Source: Bacteroidota bacterium
GTDB taxonomy: Bacteria; Bacteroidota; Ignavibacteria; Ignavibacteriales; Ignavibacteriaceae
Assembly (NCBI GenBank): GCA_021831685.1
Contig: JAKBMG010000175.1
Location: forward strand, 1-64,000
Direction: 5' to 3'
DNA: 64,000 nucleotides
Shown: piece by piece, positions 55,501 to 64,000 of the stretch
Layout of the letters: every line of letters begins with the position of its first letter
How positions within the stretch are numbered: the stretch's first letter is position 1
The notes under the pieces: model-generated
The model's database searches: none
What the model was told of the DNA's origin: nothing
What the model saw: only the letters and a program-made list of their open reading frames with translations
Program-made: the position numbers and the translations under genes

Positions 55501-56427
55501 ATGGTCGATAATTTTTTTGCTTGGATTGTTTTTACAATCGTAATTTTAATTCTATTGTTTATCGACCTTTATTTTACAGATAAGCGGAAAGAGAGAATTT
55601 CTCTTAAAGGTAGTTTGATATGGAGCGGTGTTTGGATAAGCACTGCTCTTTTATTTTGTCTTTTTATTTATTTCTTTATTGAAGCGGGTCATACAAAGGC
55701 AATTGAATTTCTTACCGGTTTTTTAATCGAAAAATCTCTTTCTATTGACAACCTCTTTATCTTTCTGATGATTTTTAGGGTCATGAATGTTTCAAGTGCA
55801 AACCAGCCTCACGTTCTTAAATGGGGAATAATAAGCGCTATTATTTTTAGAATAATTTTTATTCTCATAGGTGTAGGTTTAATAGGATTATTTCAACCGG
55901 TAATTTATATTTTCGGAATAATTCTTCTTTATGCAGCATATAAAATGGCTTTCGCACCTGAATACAAAATTGACCTTGAAAAGAATTCAATTATCAGGTT
56001 TATTAAAAGATATTTTAACCTGAATTCAGAGTATCATGGCAGGAAGTTCTTCCTAAAAGAAAAGAAAAAAGTTTTTGTAACATCATTGTTTCTAACTTTT
56101 ATTTTGATAGAATCTTCCGATATTATTTTTGCAGTTGACTCTATTCCCGCCGTTATAGCAATTACGCGTGATTCATTTATAATTATCACATCAAACATTT
56201 TTGCTGTTCTTGGGTTGCGCGCTTTGTATTTTGCTATTGCTGGCATAGTAGACCTTTTTATTTATCTGAAATACGGTGTGGCACTAATCCTTTTTTACGT
56301 CGGAATAAAAATGATGATAAGTGAATTTTACAAAATTCCGACCCCGGTTTCTCTCGGAATCATTTTAATTCTTTTAAGTGGCTCCATAATTATTTCACTT
56401 TTGCATAAGAAAAAAATTTCTCATTGA
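55501..56427 (+). CDS. TerC-family integral membrane protein
   Basis: Nine hydrophobic helices in 308 residues; the conserved TerC residues appear in FLIEKSLSIDNLFIFLMIF and ESSDIIFAVDSIPAVIAITRD, with the paired acidic residues inside the membrane. Members such as Alx and YceF-type proteins export manganese or load exported enzymes with it. ATG 55501 is preferred because AAGGAAAT lies before it; the track's start overlaps the previous gene. Its 3' end overlaps the convergent symporter gene by 38 bases. No manganese riboswitch is visible. Confidence 0.88.
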   Translation: MVDNFFAWIVFTIVILILLFIDLYFTDKRKERISLKGSLIWSGVWISTALLFCLFIYFFIEAGHTKAIEFLTGFLIEKSLSIDNLFIFLMIFRVMNVSSANQPHVLKWGIISAIIFRIIFILIGVGLIGLFQPVIYIFGIILLYAAYKMAFAPEYKIDLEKNSIIRFIKRYFNLNSEYHGRKFFLKEKKKVFVTSLFLTFILIESSDIIFAVDSIPAVIAITRDSFIIITSNIFAVLGLRALYFAIAGIVDLFIYLKYGVALILFYVGIKMMISEFYKIPTPVSLGIILILLSGSIIISLLHKKKISH

Positions 56428-57799
56428 CCATTCCGGCGGAATGAATTAAAATAGCTACAAACAAACCTGCGAGCATCGGTTCAATCTCACTTAAAATTTT
56501 ATTAGTCAAAAATTCATTTCTTATAAAATACCAAGCTAGGCTTGCAGCAGAAGCTGAAATCATTTCGGCGAATAATATTTTTTGATTTATCTTTATCTTC
56601 AAATAATATGAACTAATTACCGGCAGAATCATTCCCGGAATACAAATTGAGCCGACAATATACCAGATTTGAATCACCGAGGGGATATAATAAGCTAAAA
56701 CAACCGAAAGGATGCCGGAGATAATCAAACCATAAACCGTAAAATATTTTAATTTATTTTCATCTTTAACTTTTTTTAGTTTGAAGATAAAATCACGACC
56801 TATAGTAGTTCCGCTTAAAAAATAAAAGCTATTCAGGGTAGACATAATCGTAGCAAACATTGCAGCATAAAAAAAACCTTTCCAGCCTGGAGGCAAAATC
56901 TTTTCAGCTAATAATGGATAAGATAAAGTTGGCTGAGCAAGATTAGGCAAAATAGCTCTCGCATATAACCCTGTTGAGGTTGTTAAAAAATCAAAAAGTG
57001 CAAAAAAGAAAACCGAAATTATTATACCGTACATTGCCGTATTGCCTGTTTTAGCAGCGTATGCTCGCTGATGAAAACCCGGATCAGCAAAAGTCCAAAG
57101 CGCAATTAGATACCACACAATTATAAAAGCAGGAGAAGCTCCACCCGTAAATTTAAGATGGTTTGGCGGTAAAGTGTCTTTTAGATAAGTCATCCCTCCA
57201 TAAGAATGGTATGCAAATAAAAGTGCAATTATAAATCCTCCGAACATAACGAAGAACTGAATAACATCAGAGTAAATATTCGCCTTAAATCCCCCGTTAA
57301 TCAAATAAGAAATTGAAAGCACCAAACCTAAGATTAGGCTTACAATAGCTCCAGTTCCAAAAATTAAAGAAATAATATTTGCAGTCATTAATAGATAAGG
57401 CGCCGGAGATACAAGGATAAAAACAAAAAATGCGGAAAGTAGTCCGACATTTTTTCCGTATATCAACGTTAACTTATCCGGGATTGTATAGAGAGAAGCA
57501 GACCTAACTTTTTTTGATAAAAAGACTGCAAACAGCAAAGCAAAAATGTAATAAGGTATTCCTTGAGTGAACCAGCTTAACAAACCATATCGATAAGTGA
57601 ATTCCCCTACCCCAAGAATGCCGCCGTACCAGCTTGAGACAGTAGTAAGAACAAAAAGGAACAATCCGACTTTTCTTCCCGATAAAAGATAATCAGTTGC
57701 GTCCTTCGTGGTTCTTCTTCCAAAGTAAAATCCGAAGCTAAGTACTGCTATAAAGAAAACAATAATTACAAGATAATCGACCGTTTTAAAGGAGACCAT
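56390..57799 (-). CDS. Sodium:solute symporter, candidate thiamine transporter
   Basis: About 13 membrane helices in 469 residues with SSS-family signatures: FYFGRRTTKDATDYLLSGRKVG near the start, SSWYGGILGVGEFTYRYGL, and the helix with DVIQFFVMFGG. It overlaps thiamine pyrophosphokinase by 14 bases and lies in the operon behind the TPP riboswitch, so thiamine or a precursor is the likely substrate; SSS-type transporters have been proposed for thiamine in other bacteria. The sodium coupling is inferred from the family. Its 3' end overlaps the TerC gene on the other strand. Confidence 0.85.
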   Translation of the reverse strand: MVSFKTVDYLVIIVFFIAVLSFGFYFGRRTTKDATDYLLSGRKVGLFLFVLTTVSSWYGGILGVGEFTYRYGLLSWFTQGIPYYIFALLFAVFLSKKVRSASLYTIPDKLTLIYGKNVGLLSAFFVFILVSPAPYLLMTANIISLIFGTGAIVSLILGLVLSISYLINGGFKANIYSDVIQFFVMFGGFIIALLFAYHSYGGMTYLKDTLPPNHLKFTGGASPAFIIVWYLIALWTFADPGFHQRAYAAKTGNTAMYGIIISVFFFALFDFLTTSTGLYARAILPNLAQPTLSYPLLAEKILPPGWKGFFYAAMFATIMSTLNSFYFLSGTTIGRDFIFKLKKVKDENKLKYFTVYGLIISGILSVVLAYYIPSVIQIWYIVGSICIPGMILPVISSYYLKIKINQKILFAEMISASAASLAWYFIRNEFLTNKILSEIEPMLAGLFVAILIHSAGMVNEKFFSYAKVK

Positions 57800-58439
57800 T
57801 TTTCTTCATTAAATTATAATCACGAATTATAAAAATTATCCCCCCTTTAACAGTTAATTTTATTTCTTTTGATAAAGCTACGTTACTTGTGCTCTCCTTT
57901 TTGCCGAAAGGCAGAGAAATATTTTGAAGAGGATATTTCAAACCTTCCGATTTAATTTTTGTCTTTGAATCAAATCCATAAATAGAAATTGTTTCACGGG
58001 GGACAGTTTCTAGTACTACCTTCCCGGTATAGGCTTTTAAGTAGGAATTTTCTGCTATAATATTCAAGTTGATTTTTGTAAAATACTTCAGAACTATACC
58101 AAGATTGCAGAATGTATGATCCAGTCTATTCCCGGTAACTCCCGTTAAGGTAACCTCCTTATAATTATTTTTAATTAAGAAGTTTAAACATTTTTCAACA
58201 TCAGTACTGTTTTGATCTTTGAGACGGATTATCTTTGCTTTATTTTTATAAAACTTCAAAGTTGAGGGAAGCGCCGAATCAAAATCTCCTATAATATAAT
58301 CCGGCACAATTCCGATTTGTTTAGCACTATTTGCTCCGCCGTCTGCACATATCAAAGTAGAGTAACCATTATTTCTGAGATAATTAATTACACTTTTCCT
58401 TGGCGCTTTTCCGTTAGCAAGTATTATACTTTTTTTCAT
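57786..58439 (-). CDS. thiN: Thiamine pyrophosphokinase
   Basis: A 217-residue enzyme with the family motifs CADGGANSA near residue 32, IIGDFDSA near 50, DQNSTDVEKCL near 75 and TGVTGNRLDHT near 100; the Asp residues bind magnesium-ATP. The last part is the beta-sandwich that binds thiamine. It converts thiamine to thiamine diphosphate in the cytoplasm. It lies 6 bases after the TonB receptor and overlaps the symporter by 14 bases, all under a TPP riboswitch, so it traps imported thiamine. Confidence 0.92.
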   Translation of the reverse strand: MKKSIILANGKAPRKSVINYLRNNGYSTLICADGGANSAKQIGIVPDYIIGDFDSALPSTLKFYKNKAKIIRLKDQNSTDVEKCLNFLIKNNYKEVTLTGVTGNRLDHTFCNLGIVLKYFTKINLNIIAENSYLKAYTGKVVLETVPRETISIYGFDSKTKIKSEGLKYPLQNISLPFGKKESTSNVALSKEIKLTVKGGIIFIIRDYNLMKKNGLL

Positions 58440-58445
58440 TTCTTG

Positions 58446-60914
58446 TTACATTCCGATTTCTATTCCGGTCAAAAAATTTCTTTCTGCACCAGGGAAAAAT
58501 TCAGCACCGATAGCATTGGCAGAATAAAGATCGTTAAAGATATTATTCACTTGAATAAATATTTTCGCCGGTGTTAACGAATTTAATATATTTATAGTAT
58601 AGCTTCCAAAAAAGTCTGCCGTAAAATAGGCATCGTTTTGATTGTCCTGGTATCCCACAAATCCAGGATGTTCATACAAATATTGAATAAGATTATTACC
58701 AAAATTATCGGAATAAAATGCACCGACATACTTGCCATTTAATTGCAAAAATATGCCGTCTTTTTTATAAGTCACTCCAATGTTAGCAAGAAAATCTGGA
58801 AATCCGCCGATCTTATTTCCCGAAAGATCAATAGCATTGGATGCATCAATAAAATAAATCCCACTTTGAATGACATTACTGCTATATGTTGCGTTCGCAT
58901 GTATATCGAAATTTTTGTTAAACTTGTAGATTCCGGAAAATTCAATCCCTCTGTGCAATGTATTTTTCATATTTCCTGTTATTGGCTGTCCGAATAAATC
59001 TAGTTTACCATTGTTAACAATTTCATCGTTAAAGATCATGTAATAAACATCGAGTGAAAGCAAAAAATTATTTTTGATGAAAGAAGTCCCTAACTCAAGA
59101 TCGTTCATAGTTTCAGGGAGTACATAAGGCTGACTAAAATTATAAGTTCCGTCTGGGTTTTGTTGAAATTGGGGAACGGCACCGAAGCTTGAACTTTCCC
59201 CGTCGTAGTATGCGGAAAGTATTGGTTCGCTTGAAACCCGTGCAAATGAAAAATATAAATTTTGAGAATGATTGAATTTATAGTTCACTCCAAACTTAGG
59301 ATTTAAAAAGGTGTTGCTGATGGAAAAATCGTTATGTAAAAATTTCTCGTTGGAAACACTGTATTTATGATAGGCTACCTGGATTTCGCCAAGAACATTT
59401 ATTTTATCTGTTACATCAAAAGTACCGTGAACGTATCCGTTGATAATATCCTTACCGCCGTTAAAATAATAGAATCGATAATCTTTTGTTAAGCCAACCG
59501 GCAATTCTTCTCCGAAAGCTATACTACCCCAATGGGTAGAGCGATGCTTCCTAAATTCTGCACCAAAAATTATTTCCGCATCCGGATATTTTAAGCTCAA
59601 TCTTGGAATCCACCCAAACTGGGTATTATCTACTTCAGCCTTGATCAATGTGTTTACGGGATTTTGTGTGGGGTAGAACCCGTATTGCGACGTTAAGCGA
59701 AGCATAGTTGTGTCCGCCCAAGAACCATCGTAATTAAAAAAACCATTTCCTATAACAAGAAATGCGGCAGAATTAAAGACAGTATTTTTATTTATCCTGT
59801 ATTCATTTAATAGTTCAAAATGAGGTTGGGAAAAATTTTCAATCTCAGACGGTCTTCTTAAGACAGTGTATGTGTAGGCATTACCACTTTCTCCCCAATC
59901 AGAATAATTTGCCTTTCGAAGGTTCACATCTTTAATAGCAAACTTTGGCAGACCGTTGTATGCTAAACCGTCGGCAATAGGACCTCCGTAAAAATTAATT
60001 TGAGTTGTTAAATTTTTATCATACCTAACCGCTGAAAGGTAATAAGCAGTTAAGTTTGTCCATGAACCGTTTCTATAACCGCTGCTTAAAATTTGGGAGA
60101 GCTTTGCGTAAATGGAATATTTTCTATCGATTAAACCACTTGAAAAAGATGCGCTGTACTTTCTCGTATTATAGCTTCCGGCAGCGGCAGAAAGGCTTAT
60201 TTGTGGCATATTGGAAAAAGTCGAAGTAATAATATTTATCGTTCCTCCGATTGCAGGATAGCCTACAATACCGGAGCCAGCGCCGCGCTGAACTTGGATC
60301 ACTTCCGTGCTTGAAAGCAAATCGGGAAAATCTAACCAATAAACATTATGATCTTCCGGATCGTTTTGAGGAATTCCGTTTACAGAAACGGAAATTCTCC
60401 GCTGGTCAAATCCTCTTATACTTAAATAATTATAGCCGATACCGTTTCCATTTTCCGAGTAAAATGTAGTCGACGGAAGCGAGCCCAAATATTCCGGAAT
60501 GTCCTGGATTGTATAATTTTCATTGATCTGCTTACGAGTTATTTTTTCGAAAGCCAATGGTGAAGTCCCCTGCTTTCCCAAACTTCCCTCTACAAGAATT
60601 GTCTGCGAAGGAATAATTTCCGGTATTAAATTGATGAAAAATTCTTTTTTAATATTCCCGGTGGTTAGTAAAATTTTTTGAGTCTCATAACCAACATAAC
60701 TTATAACCAAAAAGTCTTTTGGATATATATCACCCCTTATAAGAAATGCCCCGTCTGTCTGGGTCGTAGTGCCAAGTGATTTGCCTAAAACAATAACATT
60801 TGCATCAGGTAAAGGTTGTTGAGTTTGCGAATCATATACCTTCCCTTTTAGCGTAATCTGCTGCGCCAGTATGCAAGAATTAAATAAAATAAAAAGAGCA
60901 ACTAAGTATTTCAT
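58446..60914 (-). CDS. TonB-dependent receptor of the TPP-regulated operon (thiamine uptake)
   Basis: A signal peptide (1-17) is followed by a carboxypeptidase-regulatory-like domain (about 20-105, KGKVYDSQTQQPLPDANVIV), a plug (IPEYLGSLPSTTFYSENGNG, SIRGFDQRRISVSVNGIPQND, RGAGSGIVGYPAIGGTINI) and a barrel ending in ERNFLTGIEIGM. It imports a ligand across the outer membrane. The TPP riboswitch and terminator directly upstream, and thiN plus a symporter downstream, make thiamine or a phosphate ester the likely ligand. CTAGGAGG precedes the ATG, right behind the terminator. Confidence 0.9.
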   Translation of the reverse strand: MKYLVALFILFNSCILAQQITLKGKVYDSQTQQPLPDANVIVLGKSLGTTTQTDGAFLIRGDIYPKDFLVISYVGYETQKILLTTGNIKKEFFINLIPEIIPSQTILVEGSLGKQGTSPLAFEKITRKQINENYTIQDIPEYLGSLPSTTFYSENGNGIGYNYLSIRGFDQRRISVSVNGIPQNDPEDHNVYWLDFPDLLSSTEVIQVQRGAGSGIVGYPAIGGTINIITSTFSNMPQISLSAAAGSYNTRKYSASFSSGLIDRKYSIYAKLSQILSSGYRNGSWTNLTAYYLSAVRYDKNLTTQINFYGGPIADGLAYNGLPKFAIKDVNLRKANYSDWGESGNAYTYTVLRRPSEIENFSQPHFELLNEYRINKNTVFNSAAFLVIGNGFFNYDGSWADTTMLRLTSQYGFYPTQNPVNTLIKAEVDNTQFGWIPRLSLKYPDAEIIFGAEFRKHRSTHWGSIAFGEELPVGLTKDYRFYYFNGGKDIINGYVHGTFDVTDKINVLGEIQVAYHKYSVSNEKFLHNDFSISNTFLNPKFGVNYKFNHSQNLYFSFARVSSEPILSAYYDGESSSFGAVPQFQQNPDGTYNFSQPYVLPETMNDLELGTSFIKNNFLLSLDVYYMIFNDEIVNNGKLDLFGQPITGNMKNTLHRGIEFSGIYKFNKNFDIHANATYSSNVIQSGIYFIDASNAIDLSGNKIGGFPDFLANIGVTYKKDGIFLQLNGKYVGAFYSDNFGNNLIQYLYEHPGFVGYQDNQNDAYFTADFFGSYTINILNSLTPAKIFIQVNNIFNDLYSANAIGAEFFPGAERNFLTGIEIGM

Positions 60915-60926
60915 ATTTCCTCCTAG

Positions 60927-60953
60927 AAAAAAATAGCCGTTTAGAAACGGCTA
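60927..60953 (-). terminator. Riboswitch-controlled terminator
   Basis: On the minus strand TAGCCGTTT-CT-AAACGGCTA is a perfect 9-bp stem followed by seven T. It lies between the TPP aptamer and the ribosome site of the receptor, so ligand binding should favour it and stop transcription. Confidence 0.9.
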
Positions 60954-60971
60954 AGTACTTAATCACTCTCT

Positions 60972-61057
60972 AGCCCGTTTCCCTACGCTGGTATTATCCA
61001 GATCAGGTTCTAGGGTTTGTTCTCAGTCATCACGATTAACTCGGGACAACACCCCTA
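60972..61057 (-). ncRNA. TPP riboswitch (THI element)
   Basis: Read on the minus strand the conserved core appears in order: GGGGTG, CTGAGA, ACCCT, GAACCTGATCTGGATAATACC and AGCGTAGGGAA. These are the invariant parts of the thiamine-diphosphate aptamer, including the CUGAGA pyrimidine-binding loop. It precedes an intrinsic terminator and the thiamine uptake operon 60914-56390, so high thiamine diphosphate should reduce uptake and kinase production. It sits in the 219-bp gap between the receptor and the lytic transglycosylase gene. Confidence 0.97.
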
Positions 61058-61133
61058 ACAGCTTATGGTTTATAATTGATTTGTTATTTAAATTTATCGG
61101 GTTTCAAACTCCGTTAATATTCGTTAATTAATG

Positions 61134-64000
61134 CTATTCAAGTCTTATTTTTTGTCCGATTCTTATTTCATTACCTGCAATTTTATTTAGCGATTTTAAT
61201 TCATTAACCGAAAGATCATAACTTTTCGCAATTGAATAAAGTGACTCACCGCGGGTTACTTTATGAAATTTCGGAGCTCTTTTTGAAACCTCCTTACGAT
61301 GGCTAAGTTCTCTCTTTGATGAAACTTTCGCAATTTTTAATGTTTCTCCGGCTGTGATGTCACTTCCTCTGATTCCATTCATTTTCTTAAGGTTTTTAAC
61401 AGGAACATGATACTTTTCCGCAATCCTTCCAATTGTATCGCCTTTTCTAATCTTATAACTTTCAATATTAGAAGTAACTCCGCTGTTATCTGATATATCA
61501 TTTACATCAGCATCAGAATAAATTTTCAATCGTTTGCCTGCGACAATTTTATTGCTTCTTAATCCGTTCCACTTTCTGATATTTGAAACCGGTACTTTAA
61601 ATTTATCAGCAATTTCACCGATAGCATCACCACGTTTTACAGTATAGTAGTTAATATTTGCTGAAGTTTTATATGTGTTATCACCAAGAGAAGAGACGTG
61701 GTTATTTGTATATATTTTAACGAATTGGCCAGCAGTCAATCTATTACCCACGATATGGTTCCATCTTTTTATAGCAACTGAAGGTACTCCAAATTTGACT
61801 GAAAGCTCACCTAAACTTTCGCCTCTTTTTACTTTGTATCGGAAAACTGAAGTTTTGTTAAAGGCAGCTTCTTCACTTTCCGCAACATAATTTAGTGAGT
61901 GGTCTGTGTAAATTTTTAATTTCTTACCGGCAACAATCTTATTGCCGGGAATATTATTCCAATCACGCAACGCATTAACGTCAACACCGAATCTTGCTGC
62001 GATTGAATTTAGACTTTCGCCTCTTCTAACTTTGTGATAAATCCATTCTTTATCAGCTTTAACAACCGCTGATTTCAGAGAAGATTTTTCAAGTGATGTT
62101 TGGTTATCTATACTTGCATAAAAATCTTTTTTATCTGAAGGTACATAGATTACTAAATTTTGCCCAACAACAATACTTTTTGTATAAGAGATGTTATTCC
62201 AGTTTCTTATATCGCTCACTCTTGTATTGAAAAGATCGGCAATACCAAGAAGATTATCGTTTTTCTTTACCTTATAATTCACGGGAGATAATCCCTCTGT
62301 CGTTACCGGTGCATTTTTAGCTACTTCAGTTTCGCTTGTGTTGTCAGTAGTATTTTCATCTTTTCCTGGTTGCGCAACCATAGTAGAGGCAACATTTTCA
62401 GAAGACGAATCAATTTTTTCGCTCTTATTCAAAGCAATATATGGAGAGACATATTCATCGCTTGAATTATCTTGCGCAGCTTCCACTGAATTATCGCTGC
62501 CGCTATTATTTGCAGCAACTTCAGTTGCACTATTAGAAGAATTGTCTTCTGCGTTTTGCGTGTTTGTATTATATGCAACGTCAGAATTTGAAAGACTTGT
62601 AATAGGAATTCTTAGTTTTACACCGCGATATAACCTCGTTCTTACAGAAATATTATTAGCATCCGCAAGTTCAAATTTAGAAACTCCGTAACGAACTGCT
62701 ATTCTTGCTAAAGTTTCACCTCTTCCAACAACATGTACAAGATAATTTCTCTTTGCGCTTTCAGGAATGCTAGTCATATTTGAAGCGAAAGATTCGGCAG
62801 AAAGTTTTGGAATGTTTAACGGATAACCACCCGGAAAATTCGCCGGTGTTGCCATCTGAGTTAGTTCAGGATTCATTTCCTGCAGTGTTTCCAAATCCAC
62901 ACCGGCAGATTTTGCAAGATAATTTAGATCAATAGCTCCCTTTACATTATAAGTAGTGCAATCAAAAGGTTTATCAAGCGAAATATTCGTGAATCCGTAT
63001 TTAGCAGGATTCATTGCAATTAGGCTTACAGCAATAAATTGGGGGACATAGCTTCTTGTTTCTTTCGGAAGATACTCTCTTGCCATCCAAAAATCATTTG
63101 CTCCAGCCCGGCTAACTGCTCTGGTTATTCTGCCTTCACCAGCATTATAAGCAGCTAAGACTAAATACCAGTCACCAAGATCATTATATAAATCTTTCAA
63201 ATGTTTCGCTGCAGCGATTGTTTCTTTTTGAGGGTCTCTTCTTTCGTCATAATAGAAGTCCGATTGAAGCCCGTATAAATGACCGGTAGATTTAATGAAC
63301 TGCCATAGTCCAACAGCATTTGCCCAGGAACGTGCCGTCGGGTTAAGACCGCTTTCAACCATACTTAAATAAATTAGTTCCTTTGGAAGACCTTCCTTTT
63401 GGAAAATTTCTTTCATCATCGGGAAATATCTGCCTGATCTTTCAAGCCATAGCTGCATGTGGTCTCTACCACGTCCGGTAAAATAGTCTATCCATTGTTC
63501 AACATAAGAATTCATAACTAATGGAAAATCTGATTTTACTTCAACTTTTTTTGTCTCTCCGGATTTTGCAACGGGGGTACCCTTTATTTCGGGTAAAGAT
63601 TTTCCCATCCATTCTTCCAAAGCAGCGAAGGATACATTGCTAGGAAGTTCCGGTAGGCTATCTACATATTTTTTATAGTCATCAATTATTGAGTTTTGAA
63701 GTTCAAGATAAGCTTCATTTTGTTCAATCCCAGGATAATAACTGAGGTTATTTATGATTCTTAGAGCCGACTCATAATTTGCAACAGTCTCTTTTGTACT
63801 GTTTTTTTCCTCTTTTGCCAAAGCAACCACGTAGTATTGGCGCGCTTGCTCTAACATTTCAGACACTATTCCAACTTTTTGAAGACTATTATTTTCAGTT
63901 TTTGACTTTTCATCTTTTGCTATTTCTTTATTCGCAGTGCATGAGAAAAAGAGCATTGAAAATAAAGAGATAGCAAGAAACGCTAGAAATTTTTGTTTCA
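61134..64000 (-). CDS. Lytic transglycosylase lipoprotein with seven LysM domains (MltD-like)
   Basis: The reading frame continues past the track's start: upstream codons read [20 protein letters not shown], a signal peptide with lipobox LFFSC, and the ATG would begin at 64001, one base outside the window. So the protein is about 955 residues and lipid-anchored. The transglycosylase domain (about 165-330) has the catalytic Glu in [23 protein letters not shown] and the [10 protein letters not shown] motif. Seven LysM domains follow (first [16 protein letters not shown], last [15 protein letters not shown]), separated by a Ser/Asn/Glu-rich linker. It cuts peptidoglycan strands. Seven LysM copies exceed the two or so of E. 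coli MltD. Confidence 0.93.
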   Translation of the reverse strand, partial: KQKFLAFLAISLFSMLFFSCTANKEIAKDEKSKTENNSLQKVGIVSEMLEQARQYYVVALAKEEKNSTKETVANYESALRIINNLSYYPGIEQNEAYLELQNSIIDDYKKYVDSLPELPSNVSFAALEEWMGKSLPEIKGTPVAKSGETKKVEVKSDFPLVMNSYVEQWIDYFTGRGRDHMQLWLERSGRYFPMMKEIFQKEGLPKELIYLSMVESGLNPTARSWANAVGLWQFIKSTGHLYGLQSDFYYDERRDPQKETIAAAKHLKDLYNDLGDWYLVLAAYNAGEGRITRAVSRAGANDFWMAREYLPKETRSYVPQFIAVSLIAMNPAKYGFTNISLDKPFDCTTYNVKGAIDLNYLAKSAGVDLETLQEMNPELTQMATPANFPGGYPLNIPKLSAESFASNMTSIPESAKRNYLVHVVGRGETLARIAVRYGVSKFELADANNISVRTRLYRGVKLRIPITSLSNSDVAYNTNTQNAEDNSSNSATEVAANNSGSDNSVEAAQDNSSDEYVSPYIALNKSEKIDSSSENVASTMVAQPGKDENTTDNTSETEVAKNAPVTTEGLSPVNYKVKKNDNLLGIADLFNTRVSDIRNWNNISYTKSIVVGQNLVIYVPSDKKDFYASIDNQTSLEKSSLKSAVVKADKEWIYHKVRRGESLNSIAARFGVDVNALRDWNNIPGNKIVAGKKLKIYTDHSLNYVAESEEAAFNKTSVFRYKVKRGESLGELSVKFGVPSVAIKRWNHIVGNRLTAGQFVKIYTNNHVSSLGDNTYKTSANINYYTVKRGDAIGEIADKFKVPVSNIRKWNGLRSNKIVAGKRLKIYSDADVNDISDNSGVTSNIESYKIRKGDTIGRIAEKYHVPVKNLKKMNGIRGSDITAGETLKIAKVSSKRELSHRKEVSKRAPKFHKVTRGESLYSIAKSYDLSVNELKSLNKIAGNEIRIGQKIRLE

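Noticed and set aside
1-64000. CRISPR arrays, tRNA and rRNA genes
   Set aside because: No regularly spaced direct repeats, tRNA T-loop signatures or rRNA-like stretches were seen by eye; a tRNAscan-SE run would be decisive.

Overview
The window looks like a chromosome segment from a member of the Ignavibacteria/Chlorobi side of Bacteroidota. The evidence is secreted proteins ending in a type IX secretion (T9SS) sorting domain with the YPNPFNPxTTI signature, TonB-dependent receptors, AT-rich DNA, and TAnnTTTG-type -7 promoter elements before several genes. I see no rRNA, tRNA or CRISPR array.

Region 1 (1-19100) is a copper/silver resistance island. It has a Met-rich secreted protein, a cupredoxin, a CopA-type P1B ATPase, two tiny membrane proteins ending in adjacent cysteines, a 7TM sensor kinase with a sigma-54 response regulator, a multicopper oxidase with an extra C-terminal beta-rich domain, a CusCBA efflux system, a heavy-metal-binding-domain protein and an anchored cytochrome c. 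Export from the cytoplasm (CopA), periplasmic oxidation and chelation (oxidase, cupredoxin, Met-rich proteins) and expulsion across both membranes (CusCBA) fit together.

Region 2 (19100-32300) is an accessory block for sulfide, persulfide and mercury. Cluster A has a Cys-rich MerR regulator, a sulfide:quinone oxidoreductase-like flavoprotein, a DUF1641 protein, a DsrC/TusE protein and a DsrE-like protein. After a TonB receptor, two unusual response regulators and a rod-like structured RNA comes a mer-like operon whose regulator and third gene carry lesions. Cluster B follows: an ArsR-rhodanese fusion with strong operator palindromes, a second flavoprotein, a truncated methyltransferase, OsmC, a complete methyltransferase and DsrE.

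Region 3 (32300-48700) mixes large nucleic-acid enzymes with debris. A TOTE-type primase-helicase-PLD nuclease, a SWIM/SNF2 helicase and a family B DNA polymerase lie on the minus strand. Between them are a DUF433/PIN-like pair and the remnant of another, a broken GLUG/LamG secreted protein, a LuxR fragment, a frameshifted IS200/IS605 transposase and one of two copies of a short inverted-repeat element. An M1 metallopeptidase also lies here.

Region 4 (48700-64000) is mostly housekeeping: msrA, an MFS sugar transporter with a secreted GH13 amylase, smpB, tyrS, a pyruvoyl arginine decarboxylase and TerC. A TPP-riboswitch-controlled operon encodes a TonB receptor, thiamine pyrophosphokinase and a sodium:solute symporter. 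The last gene is a LysM-rich lytic transglycosylase whose start codon falls one base beyond the window.

The least explained items are the rod-like RNA near 23.7 kb, the lesions in the mer operon, the LuxR regulator without receiver acidic residues, the symporter in the thiamine regulon, and the primase-helicase/SNF2/PolB group.
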